Origin: Alphaproteobacteria bacterium
Lineage (GTDB): Bacteria > Pseudomonadota > Alphaproteobacteria > Micropepsales > Micropepsaceae
NCBI GenBank assembly: GCA_003131925.1
Contig: PKWC01000118.1
Coordinates: 12,676-22,296 of the forward strand
DNA: 9,621 nt
Direction of reading: 5' to 3'
Position 1 is the stretch's first letter, and the number at the start of each line of letters is the position of its first letter. Below, one piece after another: positions 1-7,644 of the stretch. A program made the position numbers and the translations under genes. The notes below the pieces were generated by a model. The model was not told the origin of the DNA and did not search any database. It saw nothing but the letters and a program-made list of their open reading frames with translations.

Positions 1-548
1 ATCACGCCGATCTCCTGAAGGCCCATCTCGCCAAGCGCAGAGACATCGAAATTCGCACGTCGGACGAGACAGATCGAATTCTCGGCACCGGCGGTGGCGT
101 GTTCAATGTCTTGCCGTTGTTCGAAGGCGAACCCTTCTTCGTTCACAATGCCGATTCGATCTGGGTCGAAGGTTATGGGCGCGCTTTTGAAAGGATGATC
201 GGGCGGTGGAATCCGGAGACGATGGACGGGCTTCTTCTCGCGGCGTCTCTCGTCAATGCCATCGGGTATGAGGGGCCGGGCGATTTCCTCATGGATTCGG
301 AAGGCCGTCTTTCCCGCTTGCCGGAACAACGGCTCTCGCCTTTCGCCTATCCGGGTGTGCAGATCGTGCATCCGCGTCTCTTCATCGGCGCAAAGCCTGG
401 TGCGTTCTCGATCAATCCGTTGTGGGACCGCGCGATCGAGAAGGGGCGCCTCTATGGCATGCGGCTCGACGGCGTCTGGATGCATGTTGGAACACCGGAA
501 GCGCTTGCCCAATCGGAAGCCTATCTCGCGGACCTCCTGCCCGCGTGA
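1..548 (+). CDS. murU: MurU-like sugar-phosphate nucleotidyltransferase, 5'-truncated
   Basis: This is the C-terminal 181 residues of a GT-A-fold nucleotidyltransferase; the reading frame is open from base 3 and the start lies outside the window. The family transfers a nucleotidyl group from NTP to a sugar-1-phosphate; MurU makes UDP-MurNAc from MurNAc-1-phosphate in cell-wall recycling. Visible hallmarks are a TGGGV loop (about bases 87-101), the metal-binding Asp within FFVHNADSIW (about 133-162), and the C-terminal DGVWMHVGTPEAL segment (about 469-507). Family members are usually about 230-245 residues, so roughly 55-60 are missing, including the GxGxR nucleotide-binding loop. The residue before TGGG is Gly where many relatives have Glu or Asp. 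The stop is 4 nt before addB. In related genomes a sugar kinase (AmgK-like) normally precedes this gene, which would lie off the left edge. The exact sugar substrate is inferred from family and context; another sugar-1-phosphate is possible. Confidence 0.82.
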   Translation, partial: HADLLKAHLAKRRDIEIRTSDETDRILGTGGGVFNVLPLFEGEPFFVHNADSIWVEGYGRAFERMIGRWNPETMDGLLLAASLVNAIGYEGPGDFLMDSEGRLSRLPEQRLSPFAYPGVQIVHPRLFIGAKPGAFSINPLWDRAIEKGRLYGMRLDGVWMHVGTPEALAQSEAYLADLLPA

Positions 549-552
549 AGCG

Positions 553-3531
553 ATGAACGCCCGGTTTTTCACGATACCGGCGGGGACCGCCTTTGCCGAC
601 GCGCTCGCGCGCGGCGTAATCGAAAGTGTGGGAGCCGGGCGCGATCCTCTCGCCCTTGCGTCTGCGACCATCTACCTGCCGACGCGCCGCGCTCTCCGCA
701 CGCTCACAGATTCTTTCGCGCGCGTGCTGAACGGAGCAGCGCTCCTGCCGCAGCTTCGCGCGCTCGGCGACATTGACGAGGAAGATATTCTCTTCGACGC
801 CGCAAGCGAGGATCTGTTGCTGCCGCCCGCGATCGATCCGGTCCGCCGCCGCCTGCTGCTCGCCACACTGGTTCAAAGATGGGCACAGACGCGGCGCCAC
901 ACTCCACCCGGCTTCGCGCAGGCGGCTTCAACGGCGCGCAGCTTGGCACGATTTCTCGACGACGCCGAAACCCAGCAGGCCCCGCTCGACACGCTGGAAC
1001 AACTCGCTCCCCAATCGCTCGCCGAACATTGGATGGAGGTTCGCGATTTCCTCATCCTGTTGCGCGAAGAATGGCCGAAGCTGCTCACGGCAGAAGGCGT
1101 GATCGACCCCACCCGCCGGCGAAATCTTCTGCTTGCGGAGCTCGCGCGGCGGTACCGGGAGAAGCCGCCATCGACGCTCGTGATCGCAGCGGGAACCACC
1201 GGGAGCATTCCCGCGACGGCCGATCTTCTCGATGCCATCGCGCATCTGCCGGAAGGCGCGGTCGTGCTGCCGGCGCTCGACCGTGAAATGGACGATGACA
1301 GCTGGGACCGTCTCGATCCCGGTCACCCGCAATTTGGCATGAAGCAACTCCTCGGGCGTGTCGGAATTTCACGCACCGACGTTGCAGACTGGCCCCATGC
1401 GGTTGCGCAGCGTCCGCAACGTATAATGCTACTGCGCGAAACCTTGCGGCCTGCCCCGACAACCGATGGGTGGCGCGCGCTCGCAGATCAAGGCGGCGCA
1501 ACGTTGGCGCAGGACCTCGACGGCATCCACATCGTTGCCGCTGCGCATCCGGGCGAAGAGGCGCTCGCGATCGCACTGATCCTGCGGGAAGCGGTCGAGG
1601 AACCATCGCGAACGGCCGCGCTTGTCACGCCCGACCGCAATCTTGCGCGCCGCGTTGCCGCGGAATTGATGCGCTGGAACATTGCGATCGATGATTCCGC
1701 GGGCACGCCGCTCGCGCAGACGCCGCCCGCCGCTTTTCTCGCTCTGCTTGCCGATGCGGCGGCGGATGGGTTTCCGCCCGTCGCACTGCTCGCCCTCCTC
1801 AAGCATCCGCTCGCCGCAGGCAGGGATGCCCCGAGCGAATTCCGGCGCCGCGCGCGCGCCCTCGACCGTTTCGTTCTGCGCGGCCGGCGCCCCGATGCGG
1901 GACTTGCGGGATTGCACGATGCACTCGATGCCGCACGCGCCGAGGCAACGGACTCGCCGCTCGCGTCGCTTCTTGAGGATCTGTCCGCATGGTTCGCGAA
2001 CGTGGCTGCGATGCTCAGTCCGTTCGCGGAAACGATGGGCGCGCATGCCGTTGCGCTGCCCGAGCTCGCGCGGTTGCATGGCTACACTGCGGAAGCGCTT
2101 GCGGAAACGCAGGAAGATAAGGGCGGCGCACGATTGTGGGCCGGCGATGCAGGAGAGGCTGCGGCTGAATTGATCGAAGCGCTCTCGCGGGCGGGCGCGG
2201 ATCTGGCGCCGATCGAGCCCTCAGCCTATCCGGTCCTGTTCCGGCAGCTTGCCGGCGAACGCGCCGTCCGTCCGGCTTATGGCCGGCACGAACGCCTGGC
2301 GATCCTCGGCCCGCTCGAAGCGCGGCTGCAACACTACGATGTCGTCGTGCTCGGCGGACTTAACGAGGGCACATGGCCGCAATCCGCCGCCGCCGATCCC
2401 TGGCTGTCGCGGCCAATGCGCCAGGCTTTAGGCCTGGAATCGCCCGAGCGGGCGATCGGACTTGCTGCGCACGACTTTGCGACGCTCGCCGCCGCGCCGC
2501 TTGTGTTCCTCACGCGCGCGCTGAAGGTGGACGGCGCGCCGACGATCGCCTCGCGCTGGCTTCAACGCTTTGAGCAACTCACCAGGGGCCTCGGACTCGC
2601 GCCGTCTCACGGCGCGCCTTACGAAACTTTTGCGCGTCTCTTCACGACGGCCGACCATGCCGCGGCGCCAATTTCGCGGCCGGAGCCGCGGCCGCCCGTG
2701 TCGGCGCGTCCGCGCGAGCTATCGGTCACCGAGATCGAGAAATGGATTCGCGACCCCTACGCGATCTATGCGCGGCATGTTCTCAGGCTGAGGCCGCTCG
2801 ATCCGCTTGAGGCAGAGATCGGTCCGCTGGACCGCGGCAGTGTGATGCACGAGATCCTCGAGCTGTTCATGAAGGAGGCCGGCGAGGCCTTTCCGGAAGA
2901 TGCGGAAGCCAGATTGATTGCGATCGCGGATGACGCGTTCGCCCGCCACCACATTCCGCGATCGACACTCGCCCTCTGGCGGCCACGCTTTGCCCGCGCC
3001 GCATCGTGGTTCATCGAAGACGAGCGCAAGCGGCGCTCCGGAATCGTCCGCTCGTTCCTGGAGATCAAGGGCCGGCTGGAAATCGCGGGACCCTCCGGGA
3101 CCTTCGTTCTGAAATGCCGCGCCGACCGTATCGATGCGTTGCACGCCGGCGGCGCGGCGATCATCGACTACAAGACGGGACAACCACCCACCGATCCGCA
3201 GGTCGGCACGTTCGCGCCGCAATTGCCGCTCGAAGGCGCCGTCCTCGAGAGCGGCGGCTTTTCCGATATCGGTCCGCTCGACGCGGCACAGCTCGTCTAT
3301 ATCCGCTTTGCAGGCGGTGCTGTCCCGGGCGACAGGCATGTCGTGAAGGGCGACACACGCAAGCTGGTTGCCGAGACTGCTGAGCGGCTAGGGCAATTGA
3401 TCGCTGCTTTCGACCGGGAATCGACTCCCTACGTTCCGCGCGTCGCCCCGTTCCGCGCCGATCTGGCAGGCGACTACGACCATCTCGCGCGCGTGCGCGA
3501 ATGGTCGGCTTCCGGATGGAGCGCCGAATGA
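553..3531 (+). CDS. addB: AddB, alphaproteobacterial-type helicase-nuclease subunit
   Basis: This 992-residue protein is the AddB partner of the AddAB double-strand-break end-resection complex, which loads RecA onto 3' tails. The N-terminal part is a degenerate UvrD-like helicase fold with no Walker A (no GxGKT near FFTIPAG at residues 5-11). The conserved LGGLNEGTWP motif is at residues 600-609. A RecB-family PD-(D/E)XK nuclease domain runs from about residue 723 (LSVTEIEKWIRDPYAIY) to the end, with probable catalytic residues H766, D858 and the D872-Y-K874 motif. There is only one cysteine (C855), so the four-cysteine Fe-S cluster of Bacillus AddB is absent. The start is ATG 553, because FFTIPAG is the usual beginning of alphaproteobacterial AddB; the frame is open further upstream only as a shadow of the preceding gene. 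The ribosome-binding site is poor, so translation is probably coupled to the upstream gene. The stop overlaps the addA start. Confidence 0.96.
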   Translation: MNARFFTIPAGTAFADALARGVIESVGAGRDPLALASATIYLPTRRALRTLTDSFARVLNGAALLPQLRALGDIDEEDILFDAASEDLLLPPAIDPVRRRLLLATLVQRWAQTRRHTPPGFAQAASTARSLARFLDDAETQQAPLDTLEQLAPQSLAEHWMEVRDFLILLREEWPKLLTAEGVIDPTRRRNLLLAELARRYREKPPSTLVIAAGTTGSIPATADLLDAIAHLPEGAVVLPALDREMDDDSWDRLDPGHPQFGMKQLLGRVGISRTDVADWPHAVAQRPQRIMLLRETLRPAPTTDGWRALADQGGATLAQDLDGIHIVAAAHPGEEALAIALILREAVEEPSRTAALVTPDRNLARRVAAELMRWNIAIDDSAGTPLAQTPPAAFLALLADAAADGFPPVALLALLKHPLAAGRDAPSEFRRRARALDRFVLRGRRPDAGLAGLHDALDAARAEATDSPLASLLEDLSAWFANVAAMLSPFAETMGAHAVALPELARLHGYTAEALAETQEDKGGARLWAGDAGEAAAELIEALSRAGADLAPIEPSAYPVLFRQLAGERAVRPAYGRHERLAILGPLEARLQHYDVVVLGGLNEGTWPQSAAADPWLSRPMRQALGLESPERAIGLAAHDFATLAAAPLVFLTRALKVDGAPTIASRWLQRFEQLTRGLGLAPSHGAPYETFARLFTTADHAAAPISRPEPRPPVSARPRELSVTEIEKWIRDPYAIYARHVLRLRPLDPLEAEIGPLDRGSVMHEILELFMKEAGEAFPEDAEARLIAIADDAFARHHIPRSTLALWRPRFARAASWFIEDERKRRSGIVRSFLEIKGRLEIAGPSGTFVLKCRADRIDALHAGGAAIIDYKTGQPPTDPQVGTFAPQLPLEGAVLESGGFSDIGPLDAAQLVYIRFAGGAVPGDRHVVKGDTRKLVAETAERLGQLIAAFDRESTPYVPRVAPFRADLAGDYDHLARVREWSASGWSAE
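3518..3521 (+). promoter_or_regulatory. Ribosome-binding site of addA
   Basis: GGAG lies inside the addB 3' end, 6 nt before the ATG at 3528. This favours 3528 over the in-frame ATGs at 3501 and 3516 as the addA start, and gives a classic ATGA stop-start overlap implying translational coupling and matched subunit amounts. Confidence 0.7.
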
Positions 3532-6500
3532 GTTCGGCAGCCGTCCCGGCCCACGATGCCGCCGATCCGAAACATTCAGCCTGGGTCTCCGCCCATGCGG
3601 GCACGGGCAAGACCTACACGCTTGCCAACCGCGTAACCCGCCTTCTTCTGGCGGGAGCTGCGCCCGAACGCATCCTTTGCCTGACCTACACCAAGGCCGC
3701 GGCGGCGGAGATGTCGGGCCGGCTGTTCGAGCGGCTCGGCAAATGGGCGATGCTGGACGATTCCACGCTCGCCCGAAGCATCAAAGAAATCGGTGCGGGC
3801 CAACTGAGCGGCGAAGATCTGCGCAACGCGCGGAGGCTCTTTGCGCTCGCGCTCGAAACGCCGGGCGGCCTAAAGATCCGGACGATCCACGCCTTCTGTC
3901 AATATCTTCTGGCGCGCTTTCCCATCGAAGCCGGCGTTTCTCCGTCCTTCGAAGTGCTCGACGAACAGACGGCGCGCGAACTCGTTGCCCGGGCGCGCGT
4001 GCATGTTCTGGAGCGCGCAGGCGCCGGCGACGAAAAACTCGCGCGCGCCGCCGCCTTTCTCGCGACCCATTCCGACGACGGCAAGCTTCAACAGATTCTC
4101 GATTCCGTGCTTGGGGGCGACCGACGGAAGTTCGAGCAGTTTCTCGACGCCTTCGGGCACGATGAAGAAGCGATCGTCGCCTCCGTGGCATGCGCGCACG
4201 GGGTCAACGCGGACGACCGCTACGAAGATATCGCGGCGCGATTCTGCACCGAGATGGAAAGCGCGCGCGCGCGGCTTGAGGAGATCGTGCTGTGGCTCGG
4301 CGGCGGAAAATCGACGGACGGGAAACTGTCCCGGGCCCTTGCCGAAGCACTCGAAAGCGGTTCCTACCAGGATTTCGCCAAAGTCTTCTTCACAAGCGGG
4401 GGCACGCCACGCATGAGCCTGGCAACGAAGGGACTCGTCGCTGAGAATCCACACCTTCTCGCCGAATTCCAAGACGCTGCTGGGAGTTTCTGGGAAGCGG
4501 AGCAGCGCTGCCGCGCAACCCGCGCAGCGCAGCTTGCCATCGCCTCGCTCGTGCTCGCGCGCGCCACCCATGAAGATTATTCGCGGGCGAAGCGCGCGCG
4601 CGGCGCGCTGGACTATGACGATCTGATCGCCGAGACGCTGCGCCTTCTCGAGCGCGGGAACGCTGCGGCCTGGGTGCTGTACAAGCTCGATGGCGGACTC
4701 GATCACATCCTGATCGACGAGGGTCAGGACACGAGCGAGCAGCAATGGCGGATCGTCCGCCGCCTTGCCGAGGAATTCTTCGCCGGCCGGGGCGCGCGCG
4801 CGGAAAATGGCGTTTCGCGCACGCTGTTCGTCGTCGGCGACGAGAAGCAGTCGATCTTCAGCTTCCAAGGCGCCGACCCCGCGCAATTCGCGACCAACCG
4901 GCAATTCTTCGAGGAACGCGCAGGCACAGACCTCGTGTCGGCCGGGCTGACGGAGTCCCGGCGCTCCGCGGGCCAGATCCTCGATTTCGTCGACTCAGTC
5001 TTCGCAAGCGAAGCGGTGCGGGAAGGCGTTTCCTCCGCGCCGCTCAAACATGAGACGGCGCGCAAGAACGCGGTTGGCCGCGTCGCGTTGTGGCCGACCA
5101 TCAAACCCATTGACGCCGTGAAACCCGATCCATGGCAGGCGCCCGTGGACGTCGAACCGCAATCCAGCCCGGTCATGCAACTCGCTTCGGAGGTCGCGCG
5201 CCGCATCAAGAGCTGGACGGATGGACGGACCTGGCTTCCCGGGCATGACGAGCCGATCCGCCCTGGCGACATCATGGTTCTGATGCCGCGCCGCGAGCCA
5301 TTCGCCAGCGAGCTGATCCGCCAACTGAAGCGCTGCGGCGTGCCCGTCGCGGGTGCGGACCGCATCCGTCTGATCGAACAGATCGCTGTGATGGATCTCG
5401 TGAGCCTCGGCCGTTTCGCGCTTTTGCCCGAAGACGAACTCAATCTCGCAGCGCTCCTGCGTTCACCATTGATCGGATTCTCCGAAGACGAGCTTTATGC
5501 GCTCGCGCAGCCCCGCGAATCCTCGCTGTGGAATGAGATCGTTTCGCGCCGCGAAGAGCGGCCAACGCTCGAATTTGCCCACACGTTCCTTCGCGAATGC
5601 CGCGCACGGGCCGACTTCACGCCCCCCTACGAGTTCTTTGCGCATGTGCTGGGCGCGCACGGCGGCCGCAAACGCCTGCTTGCGCGCCTGGGTGCGGAGG
5701 CAAACGATTCTATCGACGAATTCCTGTCGCTCGCCTTCGCCTATGAGACATTCAATACGCCCTCACTCGAAGGTTTCCTGCACTGGCTCGAATCCGGCGA
5801 CGTGGAGATCAAGCGCGACATGGAACGCGGTCGCGACGAGGTGCGCGTGATGACCGTGCACGGCGCCAAGGGGCTTGAGGCCGATATCGTCATACTTCCC
5901 GACACGACGACGATTCCGGAAGGCTCGGGCCGCCATGGCGCGCTGCTCTACACAGACAACGCCCTGGTTTTCCCCGTGCCGGACGCTCAGGCGCCCGACG
6001 TGGTGCGCGCGGCGAAGGCGAAAGCCGACGCGGACGCGTTGCACGAACATCGCCGGCTCCTCTATGTCGCGCTGACGCGCGCGCGCGACGAGCTTCATAT
6101 CTGCGGTTTCGAAGGCAGGCATGGAGTGAAGGAGGGCTCGTGGTACGACATCATGCGTCCAGTCGCCGAGGCGATGGGAATTGCGTTGGGCGACGGCGAT
6201 GATTTCGTGCGCGAGACCGGAGATGGAGCACCGGTGGCGCCGGCCGAACCTGCGCTTCCGCGCGCCGTCCTGCCCGATTGGGCAAATCGCCCGGCGCCGG
6301 AGGAGCACGCGCGCCTGCGCCTTATCCGCCCGTCCGAAGGGGCCGGCGCGCCGACGCGGAAATCGCCTTTGGCAGGAGACACAGCAACACGGTTTTCGCG
6401 CGGGCTTATCGTACACGCGCTTCTGGCGCATCTGCCCGACCTCCCCATGGGCGAACGGGCGCGCGTGGCGCGCCGCTATCTTTCAATGCGCGGTGTCGAC

Positions 6501-6926
6501 GCCGAAATTCAGGAAGCGCTTCTTGCGGAGACATTCGCGATTCTCGATCATCCGCAATTCGCTGCGGCCTTCGCGCCCGGCTCGCGCGCGGAAGCGGCAA
6601 TCGTTGCCGATCTGCCGGATCTCGGCGCGGGCGCACGCGTGAGCGGACGAATCGATCTCCTCGCGGTGACCGGTGACGCCGTACTCGCCATCGATTTCAA
6701 GACCAATCGTCCGGCGCCGGCACGCGCGAACGATGTGGCGCCGCTCTATCTCGGCCAGATGGCGCTTTACCGCGCAGCCCTCAGCAAATTGTTTCCGGGC
6801 AAACGAATCGACTGCGCGCTCGTCTGGACCGAAGGCCCCACATTGATGTCGCTGCCTGCCGAACTTCTCAACAGCGAACTCGTGCGGATCCGGACGCGCC
6901 TTGACCATGAAGGGAGCGGTTCCTAG
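3528..6926 (+). CDS. addA: AddA, helicase-nuclease subunit (alphaproteobacterial type)
   Basis: This 1132-residue protein is the motor and nuclease subunit of AddAB, an SF1A (UvrD/RecB-like) 3'-5' helicase that unwinds broken DNA ends. Motifs in order are: Walker A AHAGTGKT (22-29, K28); motif Ia LTYTKAAAAEM (52-62); Walker B/motif II IDEGQDTS (D397, E398); motif III GDEKQSIFSFQG (437-448); motif IV around ESRRS (R478); motif V MTVHGAKGLE (775-784); and motif VI YVALTRAR (846-853). The C-terminal RecB-type nuclease has H963, D1043 (GRIDLL) and D1056-F-K1058 (DFKTNR), so both activities look intact. Motif II has Gly where Ala is usual (DEGQ instead of DEAQ). The length is near the usual 1150-1190 for the class. 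The first codons overlap the addB stop, and trxA follows after 37 nt. The start at 3528 is supported by an upstream GGAG; starts at 3501 or 3516 would add only a few unconserved residues. Confidence 0.97.
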   Translation: MSSAAVPAHDAADPKHSAWVSAHAGTGKTYTLANRVTRLLLAGAAPERILCLTYTKAAAAEMSGRLFERLGKWAMLDDSTLARSIKEIGAGQLSGEDLRNARRLFALALETPGGLKIRTIHAFCQYLLARFPIEAGVSPSFEVLDEQTARELVARARVHVLERAGAGDEKLARAAAFLATHSDDGKLQQILDSVLGGDRRKFEQFLDAFGHDEEAIVASVACAHGVNADDRYEDIAARFCTEMESARARLEEIVLWLGGGKSTDGKLSRALAEALESGSYQDFAKVFFTSGGTPRMSLATKGLVAENPHLLAEFQDAAGSFWEAEQRCRATRAAQLAIASLVLARATHEDYSRAKRARGALDYDDLIAETLRLLERGNAAAWVLYKLDGGLDHILIDEGQDTSEQQWRIVRRLAEEFFAGRGARAENGVSRTLFVVGDEKQSIFSFQGADPAQFATNRQFFEERAGTDLVSAGLTESRRSAGQILDFVDSVFASEAVREGVSSAPLKHETARKNAVGRVALWPTIKPIDAVKPDPWQAPVDVEPQSSPVMQLASEVARRIKSWTDGRTWLPGHDEPIRPGDIMVLMPRREPFASELIRQLKRCGVPVAGADRIRLIEQIAVMDLVSLGRFALLPEDELNLAALLRSPLIGFSEDELYALAQPRESSLWNEIVSRREERPTLEFAHTFLRECRARADFTPPYEFFAHVLGAHGGRKRLLARLGAEANDSIDEFLSLAFAYETFNTPSLEGFLHWLESGDVEIKRDMERGRDEVRVMTVHGAKGLEADIVILPDTTTIPEGSGRHGALLYTDNALVFPVPDAQAPDVVRAAKAKADADALHEHRRLLYVALTRARDELHICGFEGRHGVKEGSWYDIMRPVAEAMGIALGDGDDFVRETGDGAPVAPAEPALPRAVLPDWANRPAPEEHARLRLIRPSEGAGAPTRKSPLAGDTATRFSRGLIVHALLAHLPDLPMGERARVARRYLSMRGVDAEIQEALLAETFAILDHPQFAAAFAPGSRAEAAIVADLPDLGAGARVSGRIDLLAVTGDAVLAIDFKTNRPAPARANDVAPLYLGQMALYRAALSKLFPGKRIDCALVWTEGPTLMSLPAELLNSELVRIRTRLDHEGSGS

Positions 6927-6963
6927 ATATAGCGTCGCTTCACAACCAGGCTGGGACCAGGAC

Positions 6964-7320
6964 ATGCCGCCCCTCAAGATTTCCGACGCCAGTTTCCAGA
7001 ACGACGTGCTAAACGCCAGCAAACCCGTCGTCGTCGATTTCTGGGCGGAATGGTGCAGCCCCTGCCGGATGATCGCGCCGGCGCTCGAAGAACTGTCGGC
7101 CGAGCTTCAGGACAAGGTGACGGTTGCCAAGCTCAACATCGACGAGAGTCCCGCCACGCCGCAGAAATATGGTGTGCGCGGCGTACCCACCTTGATGATT
7201 TTTCACAAGGGTCAGGTGGCCGCCACCAAGGTCGGCGCGCTGCCGAAATCGAAGATCAAGGAATGGATCGAAGCCTCGATTTCTGAGGCAGGAGCCGAGA
7301 GCCGCCTCACCCGCGCTTGA
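6964..7320 (+). CDS. trxA: Thioredoxin with CSPC active site
   Basis: This 118-residue cytoplasmic thioredoxin is predicted to reduce protein disulfides using electrons from thioredoxin reductase. The whole fold is recognisable: PVVVDFWAEW (21-30) with buried D25, the active site C31-S-P-C34, and the cis-proline segment GVPT (P75). The active site is CSPC; nearly all thioredoxins have CGPC. The DNA reads tgc agc ccc tgc, so the serine is unambiguous in this sequence. ATG 6964 is chosen because it gives the usual short N-terminus before the first strand and has a GGGA 7 nt upstream; the frame extends back to 6901 inside addA, but that part (about 21 residues) is not thioredoxin-like. A roughly 10-residue tail follows the last helix. 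It sits 37 nt after addA, a placement common in Alphaproteobacteria, and is probably in the same transcript. It could instead be a specialised thioredoxin-like reductase given the altered motif. Confidence 0.95.
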   Translation: MPPLKISDASFQNDVLNASKPVVVDFWAEWCSPCRMIAPALEELSAELQDKVTVAKLNIDESPATPQKYGVRGVPTLMIFHKGQVAATKVGALPKSKIKEWIEASISEAGAESRLTRA

Positions 7321-7335
7321 GCGGTTGAAAGGTTT

Positions 7336-7385
7336 TCTGCTTGCCCCCTCTCCCACGATGGGCAGGGCTGTCCGGGGAAAGCAGA
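7336..7385. repeat. Stem-loop containing arm 1 of a 38-bp inverted repeat pair
   Basis: Bases 7343-7380 match the reverse complement of 7705-7742 at 33 of 38 positions by hand alignment, with no gaps. Around this copy the ends TCTGCTT (7336-7342) and AAGCAGA (7379-7385) are perfectly complementary and continue inward as CCCC (7344-7347) with GGGG (7374-7377), giving an 11-of-12-bp stem. It lies 16 nt after the trxA stop. No T-run follows, so it is not a standard intrinsic terminator, though it could stabilise the 3' end of the mRNA. Confidence 0.6.
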
Positions 7386-7424
7386 GCTTCTCCCAAGAAT
7401 TGGCACGCGGAGACGCCCCCCGGT

Positions 7425-7439
7425 CCGCGCGAAGCGCGG
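7425..7439. repeat. Small GC-rich hairpin
   Basis: CCGCGC (7425-7430) and GCGCGG (7434-7439) are perfect complements around a GAA triloop. A second weak hairpin, GGAG (7442-7445) with CTCC (7452-7455), follows directly. The function is unknown; no T-run follows. Confidence 0.4.
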
Positions 7440-7479
7440 CCGGAGGACAAGCTCCGAACGCGGAAATAGAAAATTGCAC

Positions 7480-7572
7480 AATGAGACAGTGAGCCTCCCG
7501 GTTTAACCGGGTGGGAGAATTGTTGCGCGCCAAAGGCGCGCGATTTCTTTCTCACCGTCTCACTGTCTCATT
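7480..7572. repeat. 93-bp palindromic element with 14-bp perfect terminal inverted repeats
   Basis: AATGAGACAGTGAG at 7480-7493 is the exact reverse complement of 7559-7572. Nested inside are CCCGGTT/AACCGGG (7497-7503 with 7505-7511), GCGCGCC/GGCGCGC around an AAA loop (7525-7531 with 7535-7541), and a flanking stem pairing 7510-7513 and 7516-7519 with 7549-7556 across a 2-nt bulge. The hairpin at 7497-7511 and that flanking stem share bases and would be alternatives. As DNA it resembles a REP/MITE-like non-coding element; as RNA it would be a strongly folded branched structure. I see no target-site duplication at its edges and no transposase. It is either a repeat element, a small structured RNA, or an elaborate transcript end. 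Confidence 0.6.
7525..7550 (+). terminator. Possible intrinsic terminator within the palindromic element
   Basis: A perfect 7-bp GC-only stem (GCGCGCC, AAA loop, GGCGCGC) is followed by GATTTCTTT, a T-rich but interrupted tract. On the + strand this is the best intrinsic-terminator candidate for the addAB-trxA transcript, about 205 nt after the trxA stop. The broken T-run makes it uncertain. Confidence 0.35.
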
Positions 7573-7573
7573 C
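7550..7573. repeat. Period-8 tandem repeat, three units
   Basis: Three consecutive 8-bp units read TCTCACCG, TCTCACTG and TCTCATTC; the last is degenerate. They overlap the right-hand end of the 93-bp palindromic element, so the repeat may have expanded from its terminal sequence. Confidence 0.5.
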
Positions 7574-7592
7574 TAAATCTTTTCCCCCGCGG

Positions 7593-7608
7593 CTCCGCGC
7601 CTCCGCGT
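7593..7608. repeat. Period-8 tandem repeat, two units
   Basis: Two adjacent 8-bp units, CTCCGCGC and CTCCGCGT, follow a CCGCGG palindrome (7587-7592). The unit length equals that of the unrelated repeat at 7550-7573. The function is unknown. Confidence 0.4.
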
Positions 7609-7644
7609 GAACCTTTTCCTGGCCGATACGCCGTCCTGAGTCGG

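Noticed and set aside
256..552. In-frame upstream extension of AddB from 256
   Set aside because: These 99 codons overlap the nucleotidyltransferase in another frame and do not resemble AddB; the usual AddB start FFTIPAG begins just after ATG 553.
3870..4904. 344-residue open frame on the - strand inside addA
   Set aside because: It is fully antisense to conserved AddA helicase motifs, with no domain or independent start signals; a shadow frame.
6901..6963. Longer thioredoxin start at TTG 6901 or ATG 6907
   Set aside because: The added residues overlap the end of addA and are not part of the thioredoxin fold; ATG 6964 gives a normal N-terminus.
7550..7608. Possible CRISPR array or direct-repeat array
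   Set aside because: Units are only 8 bp, directly adjacent and without spacers, and no cas genes are present.
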